64,000 nucleotides of DNA. Source: Azolla caroliniana (taxonomy: Eukaryota; Polypodiophyta). This document shows, one piece after another, positions 1 to 10,230 of this stretch. The translations under genes and the position numbers were made by a program. The notes below the pieces were generated by a model, which was given only the letters and a program-made list of their open reading frames with translations, did no database searches and was not told where the DNA came from. The stretch lies in contig JBHGNT010000015.1 in the NCBI GenBank assembly GCA_043228905.1, positions 9,238,001-9,302,000 on the forward strand. The letters are read 5' to 3'. How positions within the stretch are numbered: position 1 is the stretch's first letter; every line of letters starts with the position of its first letter.

Positions 1-528
1 TCATAGAGATTGTTGCGCCTTACCCCTATTCCTACAACCTTGCCAGCAAAATCTGTTATTTCTACACCCGACTTCTTGAATCGAACATCAAGACCCTTGT
101 CGGTCAGCGCAGAAATGGACAATAGATTCTTCTTGAGATCTGGCACGTACAACACTTGAGAGAGATGCTTTGTCCCGCCGGTCGTTGCTTTGAGGGAGAC
201 AATTCTGGTTCCTTTGGCTGGACATCGAGCATTGTTCCCGACCACAACATTGATGGGCTCTTGTAGAGGTGTCCAAGAGTTGTACTAGTCACGATTAGAG
301 GTCATATGTCAGGATGCTCCACTATTGAGAATCCAAGAGTCATCGACAACTTCTTCAGTTGCAACCCATAACTCAAGCTCATCTGCGACATTGTTGGCGG
401 ACTCGGGCTCTCTCCAAGAAGTCTTACTAGAACCATTCTTCTCATCCGCCATCTTCTTCCGACAATCCTTGATTGTGTGACCCTTCTTGTCATAGTAGAA
501 AGAAGATCCATTGAACTTCTTCTTCTTT
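1..528 (-). pseudogene. Copia element F, zinc knuckle to protease relic
   Basis: Read on the minus strand, one frame without a usable ATG runs from about 520 to 1. It holds a damaged zinc knuckle (YYDKKGHTIKDCRK, with the first two cysteines lost) and then the protease site as NSGAS where the family has DSGAS, so the catalytic Asp has become Asn. Further on are GNNARCPAKGTRI and LYVPDLKKNLLSI, typical of the stretch between Copia protease and integrase. In-frame stops lie at 309-311 (TGA) and 285-287 (TAG). The gag half of the same element lies at 5330-6060; element E separates the two halves. The relic runs off the left edge of the window. It cannot make a working protease. Confidence 0.85.
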
Positions 529-938
529 GGTGTAATAGTGAAACTGATGGAGAGTATAATGGTGAGAGAGATCATGAAGATGTTGACAAGCGATTGAGAA
601 GCATTACAGGGTGGGGGGTGGTGCCTAGAATGGCCCCATCCCCCTCCCAAGGGGGTTCAACGTTAAGGGGGGGGAGAGAGAGAGAGAGAGAGAAATGGTC
701 CTTCTTTCATTCATTCCCCATAAGGGGTTAAATAGGCACAAAGGGGTAGATACACAAGGGTGCAAGCCCCTTTGGCATTCACACCTAATCACTCACTCAC
801 ACCTCTTTGTATCAACCACACTCACACTTACATTCACACTTATCAATCACATAACATTACACATACATATCAACACATTACATCTTTCACCCTCACTTAT
901 CACAGTTATCAATCACCCGTACATCTCGTACGGCAACA
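529..938 (-). repeat. 3' LTR of E (truncated)
   Basis: It aligns with 4927-5329 in the same orientation, including the GTACATCTCGTACGG palindrome, the purine run near 670-692 and the ACATT/ACACTT-rich stretch. The outer 47 bp present at 4880-4926 are absent. The copy is joined directly to Copia F coding sequence at about 528. Confidence 0.8.
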
Positions 939-943
939 CAATA

Positions 944-980
944 TGGCACGCCCGTGGGAGAGTGCCTTGCACGTCGATCC
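944..980 (-). other. Conserved motif preceding the 3' LTR of E
   Basis: On the minus strand this reads ATCGACGTGC, AAGGCACTCTCCCACGGG, CGTGCCA. It ends 5 bp before the 3' LTR. The same motif occurs at 33795-33829 (B) and 44221-44254 (A), each time 2 bp from the 3' LTR. It can pair as GTGC-AAG-GCAC and as GGCAC...GTGCC. Confidence 0.8.
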
Positions 981-1279
981 CACATGCCTTGATCATAATC
1001 TTTCTTCGACCAGAACTTCCATCGGTCGTCTCAACGATCGACTTCCTTGATCAGAGCGCTTGACTCGAACATCTCCTTCAGTCAACGACTTCATCGACAC
1101 GAACATTCTCGTTCTGTTGGCACACAAACTTTGGTAACATCATTCGGGTCGTCAAAAAGACGTTGTGTGTATGTGTGTTCCTCCTTGAGTTGTTGTAAGT
1201 TGTGAGTTGTGAGTTGTGAGTATATCTCGTCCATTTCTTTTAGGTTGATCAGTTTTAAAAAAAATTCACTACCCTTGAG

Positions 1280-3023
1280 TTTTTAAAATTCCTTAGATGC
1301 TCCTTATCGTATTCCTTTTCCCTCTCTTTTTCCTGTTTTATTATTTATTTATTAAATTTGCATTAGGTCTTTTTCTTTTCCTTCTTTCTGTCTGTATCTT
1401 CTTTCTCTCCTTCTTCATTTCTTCTCTTCTTCCTGCCTGTCGGTCCGTCTGTGTCTCCTTCTGCTTCTTCTCTCCCTCTAATTCTCCCGCTTGATTTTCT
1501 GTTTGTCCATGCCTCTATCTCTAGTGCCTGAATCTTGCTTTGCTCCTCCTCTCTATTTCCTTCTTTCGTGTTGCTTTGGTCTACCGTTTTTTCTTCTTTC
1601 TTGGTTATTCTGTTGCCTTTGATACTTCTTCTTTTCCTTCCCTTCATATTCCTTATTCTCTTCTTCTCTTTCATCATTGTCGATTGTATGTTCGTTTTTG
1701 GCCACCACTGTTCGGCCGCTATCGGGACACTGCTCCAACTGCCGTTGTTCGGCCGCTTCATCCATGTCTCCATCACTATCCATCATTGTCGTGGTTTCCG
1801 TCTCTGTTTGGCCGTGTGTCCGTTTGGCATGTTCGCTCGTCCCTTCGTCTTTCCGGCCGTTTTTGGTCGTTTATCCGGTTGTCAGGCCGCTCTAACCACT
1901 GTCTGGCTATTCCCGCCATTCCTTCGTTGGCTATCTGATCGCCGCTACTCTGGTCACTCTAGCCACTTCGGCCACTTCGGCCACTATCCAACCACTTCAG
2001 TTGTTCTTCGTTGTCTGATCTGGCTATGTTCGTCCGATCTGGCCCGTCCACTGTTCCGCCGCATGTTCGACCATCTCCGTCGTTGTCGTTGTCTCTATCG
2101 ACCCGTCCAGCCGTCCAGCCGTCGCCATCGTTGTTTGTTGCCTAGGTCGACCATCATCCGGTTGTCAGTGTCCTGTGTCGCCGCCATCTGGATGTCGTCG
2201 TTGTCGTCCTGTCCCCGTCTGCATCTCTATCTCTGTCTTCGGCTCCGTCTTCGGCCATTGTTGTTCGGCCGCCTATCCAGCCGCTGCACCAGTTACGCTT
2301 CTGCCGTTGTCTGTCCCTTGTCTAGGCCCGTCTGGTCTGGCTGTCATTCGATGTTTGTCTCCGGTTCCGCCGTTTTGCATTGCCCATGGTCTTTGTGTGG
2401 CATCTCTATCGTAGTTGTCATCCATGTCTCTGTTTGTCCAGTGGTCTTCTTCTCTGTTCGTTTCTGTCTCCTCCCGTTGCTATTATCCGTACATCACTTC
2501 GGTTGTTTTTCCGACCCGACCGTCACGTCTTTCCGGCCTTCTTACCGTCGTTGCTTGTCTAATCCGGCATTCATTGTCCCTTTCTTTATTCGGCCCGTTC
2601 CATCTTTGTTCGACCACTTTGGTCGTTCTCCGGCCAGTGCTTTTCCGGCCTCTCGTCCTTCACTCGAATTGTCTGGTCTTGTTCGGCGCCTTTCCATCCA
2701 GCCCTGTTTCCGTTTGTGTTTTCATCTCTGTCGGTTCATTGTAGTCCAACCTCGTCCGTCGCTTGGCCGCTCTGCACACTCTTTGGCCGCTACTCTTCGG
2801 CCATTCTTTGCCTGTTGTGTAGGGTTTCAAGTTGCCATCCGTCGCCACTGTCTGGACTCCGTTGTATAGCGTCGTCGTCGTCCAGCCATTTGTCTCGCAT
2901 TTTGCCGCTCTCCAGCCGCTATTTGGCCACCATACCGGTCGCTCTTCGGCCAGTACTTCATCCACCGAGCTTTAGCCACTTCTCCGTACAATGGCCATCC
3001 GTTGTGTCTTTCCGGCGTTGTTG
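1280..3023. other. C/T-rich interior of E, no supported gene
   Basis: The plus strand is rich in CTT, TCGGCC and TGTCC words. Long open frames exist on both strands (for example 1535-2869 plus), but their translations are low-complexity Ser/Arg/Leu/Cys or Lys/Glu/Arg sequence with no domain. They look like a by-product of the base skew. The same composition resumes at 4335-4850 beyond the solo LTR. Confidence 0.6.
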
Positions 3024-3403
3024 GTTTCTGACGGGAACTCAACGCTCCTTATGTCCAACGCTCGGCCACAACCGAGCTTCTTTTCATACGCAGAAAACGG
3101 GAAACAAGTGCACGACACAAAGGAGAGAAAATACACAGGAGGTTTACGTGGAAAAACCCCAAACTAGGGGAAAACAAACCACGGCAGCCCACAGGCTGCA
3201 AACTGTCACTATGTAAGAATGTACAAACAGTGAGTTCACGGAGGCAACGACCTCGTGCTCACGATCTTCGCCACAGGCGGCAGTTACAACAGAGGCAACG
3301 ACCTCGTTCTCTCTCTCTCTCTTTGTACAGTTACGCGCTCTCTCTTCTTCTTGCACCAACAAGAAAATGACAACTACGACAACAGTAACTAAAAGGTTGC
3401 CCT

Positions 3404-3429
3404 AAGTCATATTTATACTAATATGACTT
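3404..3429 (-). promoter_or_regulatory. Palindromic TATA region of the solo LTR
   Basis: AAGTCATAT and ATATGACTT form a perfect 9-bp inverted repeat around 8 bases that complete a TATAAATA box on the minus strand. The same arrangement, with different central bases, occurs at 56249-56274 and 63432-63457. Confidence 0.7.
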
Positions 3430-3492
3430 TTCGGCTATTTACAAATATAGCCTCGATGGCCTCTCAGAAACATATTTACGAATATGTCTCTT

Positions 3493-4248
3493 CATCCGGT
3501 TCATATCGGGTCTGCACCATCCGGCTCTCCGTAGCCGGGTACTCCTCATCCGGTCTTCGCCGGGTCTGTATCATCCGGCTCTCCGTAGCCGGGTACGCCT
3601 CATCCGGTTTATACTGGGTTTGCACCATCCGGCTCTCCGTAGCCGAGTACGCCTCATCCGGTTCATACTGGGTCTGCACCATCCGGCTCTCCGTAGCCGG
3701 GTACTCCTCATCCGGTCTTCACCGGGTCTGTATCATCCGGCTCTCCGTAGCCGGGTACTCCTCATCCGGTCTTCACCGGGTCTGTATCATCCGGCTCTCC
3801 GTAGCCGGGTATGCCTCATCCGGTTCATACCGGGTCTGCACCATCCGGCTCTCCGTAGCCGAATACGCCTCATCCGGTTCATACCGGGTCTGCACCATCC
3901 GGCTCTCCGTAGCCGGGTACTCCTCATCTGGTCTTCACCGGGTCTGTATCATCCGGCTCTCAGTAGCCGGGTATGCCTCATCCGGTTCATACCGGGTCTG
4001 CACCATCCGGCTCTCCGTAGCCAAGTACGCCTCATCCGGTTCATACCGGGTCTGCACCATCCGGCTCTCCGTAGCCGGGTACTCCTCATCCGGTCTTCAC
4101 CGGGTCTGTATCATCCGGCTCTCCGTAGCCAGGTATGCCTCATCCAGTTCATACCGGGTCTGCACCATCCGGCTCTCTGTAGCCGAGTACGCCTCATCCG
4201 GTTCATACCGGGTCTGCACCATCCGGCTCTCCGTAGCCGGGTACTCCT
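3493..4248. repeat. Fourteen 54-bp tandem repeats in the solo LTR
   Basis: Exactly 14 units of 54 bp, of two alternating subtypes: one with TTCATACCGGGTCTGCACC, the other with CTTCACCGGGTCTGTATC. Each unit holds short inverted repeats (CCGG...CCGG and CCGGCT...AGCCGG). Because 54 is a multiple of 3, open frames run through the array on both strands and translate as 18-residue repeats; these are not genes. Confidence 0.95.
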
Positions 4249-4879
4249 CATCCGGTTTCGGCCTCGGCCGAGTTTGTTCATCGGCACTGTTCTTCTCCCT
4301 TCCCATCCGGAGGGACCTGTCTCCCAACAGTTTCTTTGGTCGTCAATGTCTGGTCTGCATCTATATCTCCTCCGTCTTCTTCGGCCCTTTGGTGTTAACC
4401 GACTCTAGTTCTGGTTCCAATTCCTATTCCGACTCTCTCTGTGTTTCATTCTTCTGGAACCATATCTTGTGCATTCTCAACACATCCTGCAGACATTCAC
4501 TCCACACACTACTTCTTCCTCTCCAATCTCTTGGTGGGCTTCTCTTTCTGGTCGTGCTGGCACCGGTTCCCTCTGCGTCGTTGTTTGTCCAGCGGTGCAT
4601 CTTGCACCACGCTTTTGAAAACACACACATTGTCGCTAACCGCATGCTTGCACATACGTCTGTTGCGTATCCTTTTGTGACGTCCTCTTGCACAACATCA
4701 CCGTGTTGCATTCCTCGACCTTGATGGCTTCCAATCACCATCACCATTTCCTGCACATCGTCCATTTGATTTCTCGCACATCATCGCCACCATTCTCGCA
4801 CAATTTGTATTAGTCTTTGCCGCGTGTTAGTCTTCGACTTCGTCTCCAAAGGGGGGTCACCTTAGTGGTCGCCAAAAAT

Positions 4880-5329
4880 TGTTAGGTTTTTTAGGGTTAG
4901 GGTAAAGGATGAGGATGAATGGTAATGGTGTAATAGGGAAAATGATGGAGAGTATAATGGTGAGAGAGATCATGAAGATGTTGACAAGCGATTGAGAAGC
5001 ATTACAAGGTGGGGGGTGGTGCCTAGAATGGCTCCACCCCCCTCCCAAGGGGGTTCAACGTTAAGGGGGAGAGAGAGAGAGAGAAATGATCCTTCTTTCA
5101 TTCATTTGCCATAAGGGGTTAAATAGGTACACAGGGGTAGATATACAAGGGTGCAAGCCCCTTTGGCATTCACACCTAGTCACTCACTCACATCTCTTTG
5201 TATCAACCACACTCACACTTACATTCACACTTATCAATCACATAACATTACACATACATATCATCACACTACATCTTTCACACTCACTTATCACAATTAT
5301 CAATCACCCGTACATCTCGTACGGTAACA
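4880..5329 (-). repeat. 5' LTR of E
   Basis: 450 bp. On the minus strand it starts TGTTACCGTACGAGATG and ends CCTAACA, followed inward by TTTTTGGCGACCAC, the presumed primer site. It contains a (GA)n tract at 5069-5083 and simple ACACTTATCA-type sequence. Copia F gag resumes at 5330. Confidence 0.82.
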
Positions 5330-6013
5330 AAATCTTCCCTTCCTTCTCTTGTCTTTAGCCGAAGCTCTTCTTCAAGTAGCATTGCACTTAGTTCATCAAA
5401 TTTTAAAGGAGTAGGTCAAACCTGAGTGTTCAATGTTGTCACATTGCCATCATACTTGGAAGGAAGTACTCGAATGCACCGACGAGCCACATCCTCTAGA
5501 GAGACAACTACTCCAACAGTTGCCAGCTGATCTTGAAGATCCTTAATCCTTTTTACAAAGGATTCTACTTTCTCTCCATCAGCAAGCTGATTTTCAAGGT
5601 TTCGTATCCTTTTATAGTTTCTGGTTTCATACTGGCTAGCCAATATGCTCCAAACTTCATGTGCCCTGGTTGTATGTTGCACTAATGTTAGTACAAAGTT
5701 ACATACACCAGTGACTATGGTACACAACGCATCAACATTCCTCCTCTTCTAGGCTCGAAGTAGATCAACATTTGGAGGGATTTATGTGGTAGGGTGTGTC
5801 GGGTCAAAGGTCACCATGGGCTCAGGGTCTCCTCCTGTGGGTCCCATGATTGTCTCCAACAACTCATAGGAGTCCAAAATGGCAGACATTTTGAACATCC
5901 ATAGAGTGTAGTTGGTTCCATCTAGCATCTAGCTTTCTATCAAACAATGGAGGTGGGCGAATGCGCAGAGGAGTAGTTGCAACAATCGTGGATAAGGCCA
6001 TTGATGCTCTGTC

Positions 6014-6060
<47 letters not shown>
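5330..6060 (-). pseudogene. Copia element F, gag relic
   Basis: The minus strand shows a Copia gag in pieces: LDGTNYTLWMFKMSAILDS, then a 103-codon open stretch (5416-5727) with RAHEVWSILASQY and KRIRNLENQLADGEKV, then KFDELSAMLLEEELRLK. These are the usual UBN2/gag landmarks in the right order. A stop near 5418, a frame change near 5410 and further breaks upstream make it non-functional. It continues, across element E, into the zinc knuckle and protease relic at 1-528. The primer site and 5' LTR follow at 6137 and 6145. Confidence 0.85.

Positions 6061-6072
<12 letters not shown>
6010..6072. repeat. (TC)n microsatellite
   Basis: About 60 bp of nearly pure TC between the leader and gag of Copia F. 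Confidence 0.95.
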
Positions 6073-6074
<2 letters not shown>

Positions 6075-6136
6075 TTCTTTGTGTTGCTAGACATCAACTA
6101 CCCGCATATACCTAATCTAGATCAACCTCTCTAATA

Positions 6137-6357
6137 TGATACCATGTTAGAAATATTGAGAATCGATTAGATAGGTATATAGTGGACCAGCTCACTACAA
6201 AATGAGTGGGGACCGATGATCCCATCTAAGCTCTAAGGTGTGAGCACATGGTGAACTACCATTGTGAGCTACTCTCATATGTAATAGAAGTTTTGTTTTC
6301 ATATACCATCTCTGTGGTTGTAACTCTATATACCTATCTATATACCATCTCCATTCA
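6137..6357 (-). repeat. Primer site and 5' LTR of Copia F
   Basis: TGATACCA at 6137-6144 is TGGTATCA on the minus strand, the start of an initiator tRNA-Met primer site. It lies directly beside an LTR end (minus ...TTTCTAACA, boundary 6145). The outer edge is uncertain, about 6340-6357, where LINE-1 sequence begins. F therefore appears inserted in LINE-1. Confidence 0.6.
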
Positions 6358-8400
6358 AAGTGATGAGGAAATTTTAAAGTACTTGTTCGCCCTACTAGTT
6401 ATGAAACTCGAGATCCATTCCATGTTATTGGCTGAAATCTCTAGGTTTGTCAGGTCAAAAGATAAACAAGCATTTGGCAACTTGTTGCGTTCATTGACAA
6501 CCACATAAACCCTCAGCCCCGAGCCTTCCTCTTGACACAAGTCAATTAATCTCTTGAGAGTCTGTTGGCTAAACCTACACCCCTTGTCGAACCTATCCCT
6601 TACTAATCTTTTGGACTGAACAAATTTGACCGAAACTCGAGCATCTACACCTAAAGTTACTTGTCTTGTCTCATGCAACTTCTGAGTTTCGGAACTGATT
6701 GGTGAGCTTTCTTGACCCCTCCCAGTGCGTAACCACTCTTTCACCACTCTTAGTCTGATACTTCCACTCTTACCAAGCAAGCCATCAGGTCTGCACACTA
6801 CCACCTGTTCAATATTATTTGAACTTTGATCCTGTAATAGATCCTCCTCTTCCAACAATGCCTCAAAGCTATTCCTCAACCTTACACGAGGCATAGTTGT
6901 GTTTCCTTCTTGCTACAAGCGATTTTTTCGTCCCAAAACCAGAGTCCAAGAGTCTGTATTAGCCTTCTCCTTCACTACCCCATTGAGGGTGTTTTGATAT
7001 TTCACCCCTACATTCTCTTGCATAGGAACCTGCCCTTTGTCCTTTTCCACCCTCCCATTATCGTTGATATTCCGAGGGCATTCCTTAGCAATGTGGCCCT
7101 TCTTTTTACAATAAAAACATTGGCCAGGTAAGCGATCGTATTCCACCGCCACATCTATCAGTCCTGCTTCTACATCATGAACCCTGATTATAGGGGGGAG
7201 TTTGGACGAACTTTGCACAAGCAATCTAATCTTAGGGTAGTCCCAGATTCTATCTACCATCGTTGCCTTTGAGGGACAGACTATGCCAATCTTATCCCCA
7301 ATCTTTGGGATCAAGGGGTATAACTGTCGAGGCAAATTTAGGAATATCATAGAAATCACCCGAGGGTTACCAATTTTCTTGTCTTCCTCCATAGCATTGA
7401 AGTTAGCATGCCACTCCAACAAAAGAGATCTTCCATATTTGAGCTCTACAAATTTCATATCCACAATCCGCGATACATCACCCCCCTCGACCACTTCAAC
7501 ATGGAAGAAATTTTGACCCATATTGTGCACATTTAGTATTTGCGGAACCCAATCCATAAGAGCTACTTGTAGCATGTCATGAACCATACCTCTATTAGAT
7601 CTACCACCAAGTAGCTTATAAATGAATGAGCATTTCCTTAATCTTTCAATCTCCGCATTCAAAATTTTACTTTCATCCTCGAACAAAAAAACCTCTAGTA
7701 ACTTAGAGCTCTCCTTTCTGTCCATATCCTTATCATGACCCCCTCTCGGGCATGCATTATGCGCATGACCACATTCCTGCAGAAGATTTTCTACTTGCAA
7801 CATGTCCTCTGTGGCATCCAACTCCACAACACCATCCAACCCCTGTGACGATCCGCCTACCTGCCCCTGCGGCCTCCCCTCACTCATCATTTGCCATAAT
7901 GAATGGCTGGAATTATCCCCCCCAATTGCTTGCTTCCCAACCTCTTTATTCCAAACCTCCGACACTCCCCACACAAATCCTCTGAGCATTCAACGGTGAA
8001 GACCGTTGCCGCCTTGTTGCTGAGAGGAGCCCTATCATCCTCTTCCATCCGGCCCACCTTGTCTGATAGATAGAGTGATTCCTTACATATCCCCCTATCT
8101 TCGCCAATAATGTGTTGCCCTGTTTCTTTTAACATCTCATCTACTTTCCTACGTCCCCCATTTTCCACCTGATGCTTCTCCCTATCCTTGTTCCCACCTT
8201 GCAATGTGTACCTCGATTCCATCGACCTCACAAGGGGCACCCTTGCCGCTATTACCTTAATTGCAGCCGCCAATGCATTAACTCCCACAGTTGGATCCTT
8301 TGCGCACATTTTGCCCACATGTTTCTGCCTTCTTGTGTAGCCTACTCCTACCCTACACCTTAATGGACGAGACATACATGGCGCTTAAGGAGGAGAGGAG
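6358..8400 (-). pseudogene. LINE-1: decayed L1-type ORF1
   Basis: The minus strand carries a plant L1 ORF1 protein: an RNA-binding-like region (CSFIYKLLGGRSNRG to NGEVE-type sequence, resembling DUF4283) and then a CCHC zinc knuckle, CFYCKKKGHIAKEC, near 7090-7130. After an in-frame TAG at 6913-6915 the same frame continues into MPRVRLRNSFEALLEEED, a usual ORF1 C-terminal sequence, and stays open to 6358. The N-terminal part (8375-7990) is in another frame, so a frameshift lies near 7985. No ORF2 is present in the window; it would lie left of Copia F, beyond the window start. It probably encoded the nucleic-acid-binding protein of an L1 particle. Confidence 0.8.
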
Positions 8401-8509
8401 CTTTGTCTCGATCGTCTGCGTTCGGATCAGTCTTTGCAACCCTAAACCACGTCCTACCATCTCTGATATCTTTTGACATCTCCCACCTCTTAATTGACCC
8501 CTCAAAAAT

Positions 8510-8657
8510 GTCCTTTTAGATGCATTACATACATTTCATGAACGTAAGTATTGGGGCAAAACATTAATTCTTAAAGCACAATTGTCCTTTTAGATGCATT
8601 ACATACATTTCATGAACGTGAGTATTGGAGCAAAACATTAATTCTTAAAGCACAAGG
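8510..8657. repeat. 74-bp tandem duplication
   Basis: Two copies, 8510-8583 and 8584-8657, beginning TGTCCTTTTAGATGCATTAC and differing at only a few positions. It lies in AT-rich DNA with no gene. Confidence 0.9.
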
Positions 8658-10230
8658 TGAGGGCATTGCGTCGACACATCACATAACAAAATTCTAGTAC
8701 GAAGTTATCTTGATATAATCAGTGACCTTAAGCCATTTAGGTATTGTACATCTAAACATACAAACTTCATGGTTTATTTACACTTGTAATGGTAATGTTT
8801 GAGCCTTTCAAGGTTAGGGTTGTCTGATTAAGTCTCAAGCATTGGGTCTCATATATTTTACATTCATGATAACAAATGTGTTCATGTTTCCGTTTACGTT
8901 GACTTAGTGGTAAAACAAGATTTCAAATTTTTAGCACATTATGTGTTATATGGGAAAACAATTTCCTTGCCTTACAAACGGTATTACTAAAAACAAAAAT
9001 TGTCTAAAGAATTTTATTTCTATAGTCCAAAGACAAGGTAAGCCTTGAAAAGAATATTTGTTCCCTAGAAGCTTGATTTACAATTTCAGTCAAAAGGATA
9101 ACATTTCCTTAGAAAAGGCAACATTGAAAACATCGAGTCGTGGGCGATGGCATTTATGGGCATTTAAAGTTTGCACAAGGTCAACTATTCACAACTAAAA
9201 TGTTAAACATGTTATTGTCCAGAGAATAATAGTTAATTAAAACAGGTAATCCCAAAGTCATCTTTCAGAGGACCCAAAAGCTCTACATCACCATTTAACT
9301 CTGCAAATTCTTCAAATTTTCGAGGTTGAAAAACAAAGTTTTGCAATATTAAAACTTCACCTCAATGATGTGGCTTCACTTAAAATATAATGTGCCACAC
9401 TGCCAAGAGTTTATTTTTGTTATGTTGTGTTTCCATGTACTCTTAGTATCACATAGGTAGACTTCTTGTTTGAAAAATGTACTATCTAGTGGTTGAAATA
9501 TAATTAAACCGTATACACTTAAACTTGACATAATAATATGAGGTTTAACCCACAAAACATGGATTCAACAGCTTGGTGGGTGGCAAAAATGTGTTTACGT
9601 TCAATGGAATGTGAATGACAAATCTCAAATTAAAATAGTAAACATCATCTAAAACTTGAAACTTTGGTATTCCATAACTCGACATGATGTAGTACAACAA
9701 CATGTCAAGTATCGATTCTTGTCACTTCGTGTACATACCTCGTTGAAAATGTGATATGATTAGACTCTCCACTTGGAAAATGTGAAAAGATTTTGATTTT
9801 TCGATTACACGAAGGGGATTTGAATCACGACACTAAAAATGCATATGTAAAATCAAGCTCACCTACACTTAAAACTCAAGGCATATCAATGTCAAATGTG
9901 AACTAATCTCAAGCCTTGTTGTAGAAATCATGTGTCCTCATGACATGTGTCAAGGGGGAGGGCGTGGTGTGCCATTCCCTTGGAAAGGAAGTGGAAAGAA
10001 TGTTTGTCGACCATTGTTGGGCGTGCGTGTGAACCCAACCTGATAGACATAGAAGAAGTGCATTTGATGCACGCATGCATGACATGGTATGGCATGACAC
10101 TCTCACATTTCACTCCTTTCTTTCTAAACCCCCCACATTTTGCTTGCTACCTACGGTTACTGTCTTTTACCTCATTGACCGCGGACATCTTCCATCATCT
10201 CTATCTGTCTCTCTCTATCTAATGCCCGGG
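8658..10230. other. AT-rich intergenic DNA
   Basis: No open frame with recognisable content, no RNA gene and no LTR or TIR structure seen. A few short open frames near 9909-10222 lack any motif. This is the far upstream flank of the OVATE gene. Confidence 0.6.

Larger units (their letters stand above)
3029..4329 (-). mobile_element. Solo LTR of a Copia-type family, 1301 bp
   Basis: The boundaries are TG at 3029 and CA at 4329 (plus strand). They are flanked by a perfect 5-bp duplication GTTTC (3024-3028 and 4330-4334), and there is no internal region, so this is a solo LTR. On the minus strand it begins TGTTGGGAGACAGG. It is related to the LTR of Copia C (55887-56503) and to the solo LTR at 62997-63833, sharing the CCGGAGGGAC end, the palindrome around TATA (3404-3429), GGCTAT...ATAGCC (3433-3452) and the (GA)n tract downstream. 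It is much longer than the C LTR because of the 54-bp array. Confidence 0.93.
529..5329 (-). mobile_element. Non-coding LTR retrotransposon E (LARD-like)
   Basis: Two direct copies of a sequence of about 400 bp bound this element: 529-938 (3' LTR, lacking its outer 47 bp) and 4880-5329 (5' LTR, TGTTACC...CTAACA on the minus strand). Inside the 5' LTR the minus strand reads TTTTTGGCGACCAC, matching the primer region of Gypsy A (TTTTGGCAACCAC). Just before the 3' LTR lies a motif (944-980) shared with A and B. No gag or pol is visible: with the later solo LTR removed, the interior is about 2.6 kb of C/T-rich (plus strand), non-coding DNA. It sits inside Copia F. It is best read as a large retrotransposon derivative mobilised by relatives of A and B. 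The 5-bp duplication cannot be checked because the outer end of the 3' LTR is missing. Confidence 0.75.

Noticed and set aside
1535-2869. Open frame of 444 codons inside element E
   Set aside because: Low-complexity translation from C/T-rich DNA with no homology and no support from the element's sense strand, which is the minus strand.
3493-4248. CRISPR-like look of evenly spaced short repeats
   Set aside because: Units are contiguous with no unique spacers, the array lies in a plant LTR with target duplication, and no cas genes are present.
3423-4724. Long plus-strand open frame of 433 codons with 18-residue repeats, and overlapping frames on both strands
   Set aside because: It is the translation of the 54-bp LTR satellite, whose period is a multiple of three. 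The frame has no domain and starts in the LTR promoter.
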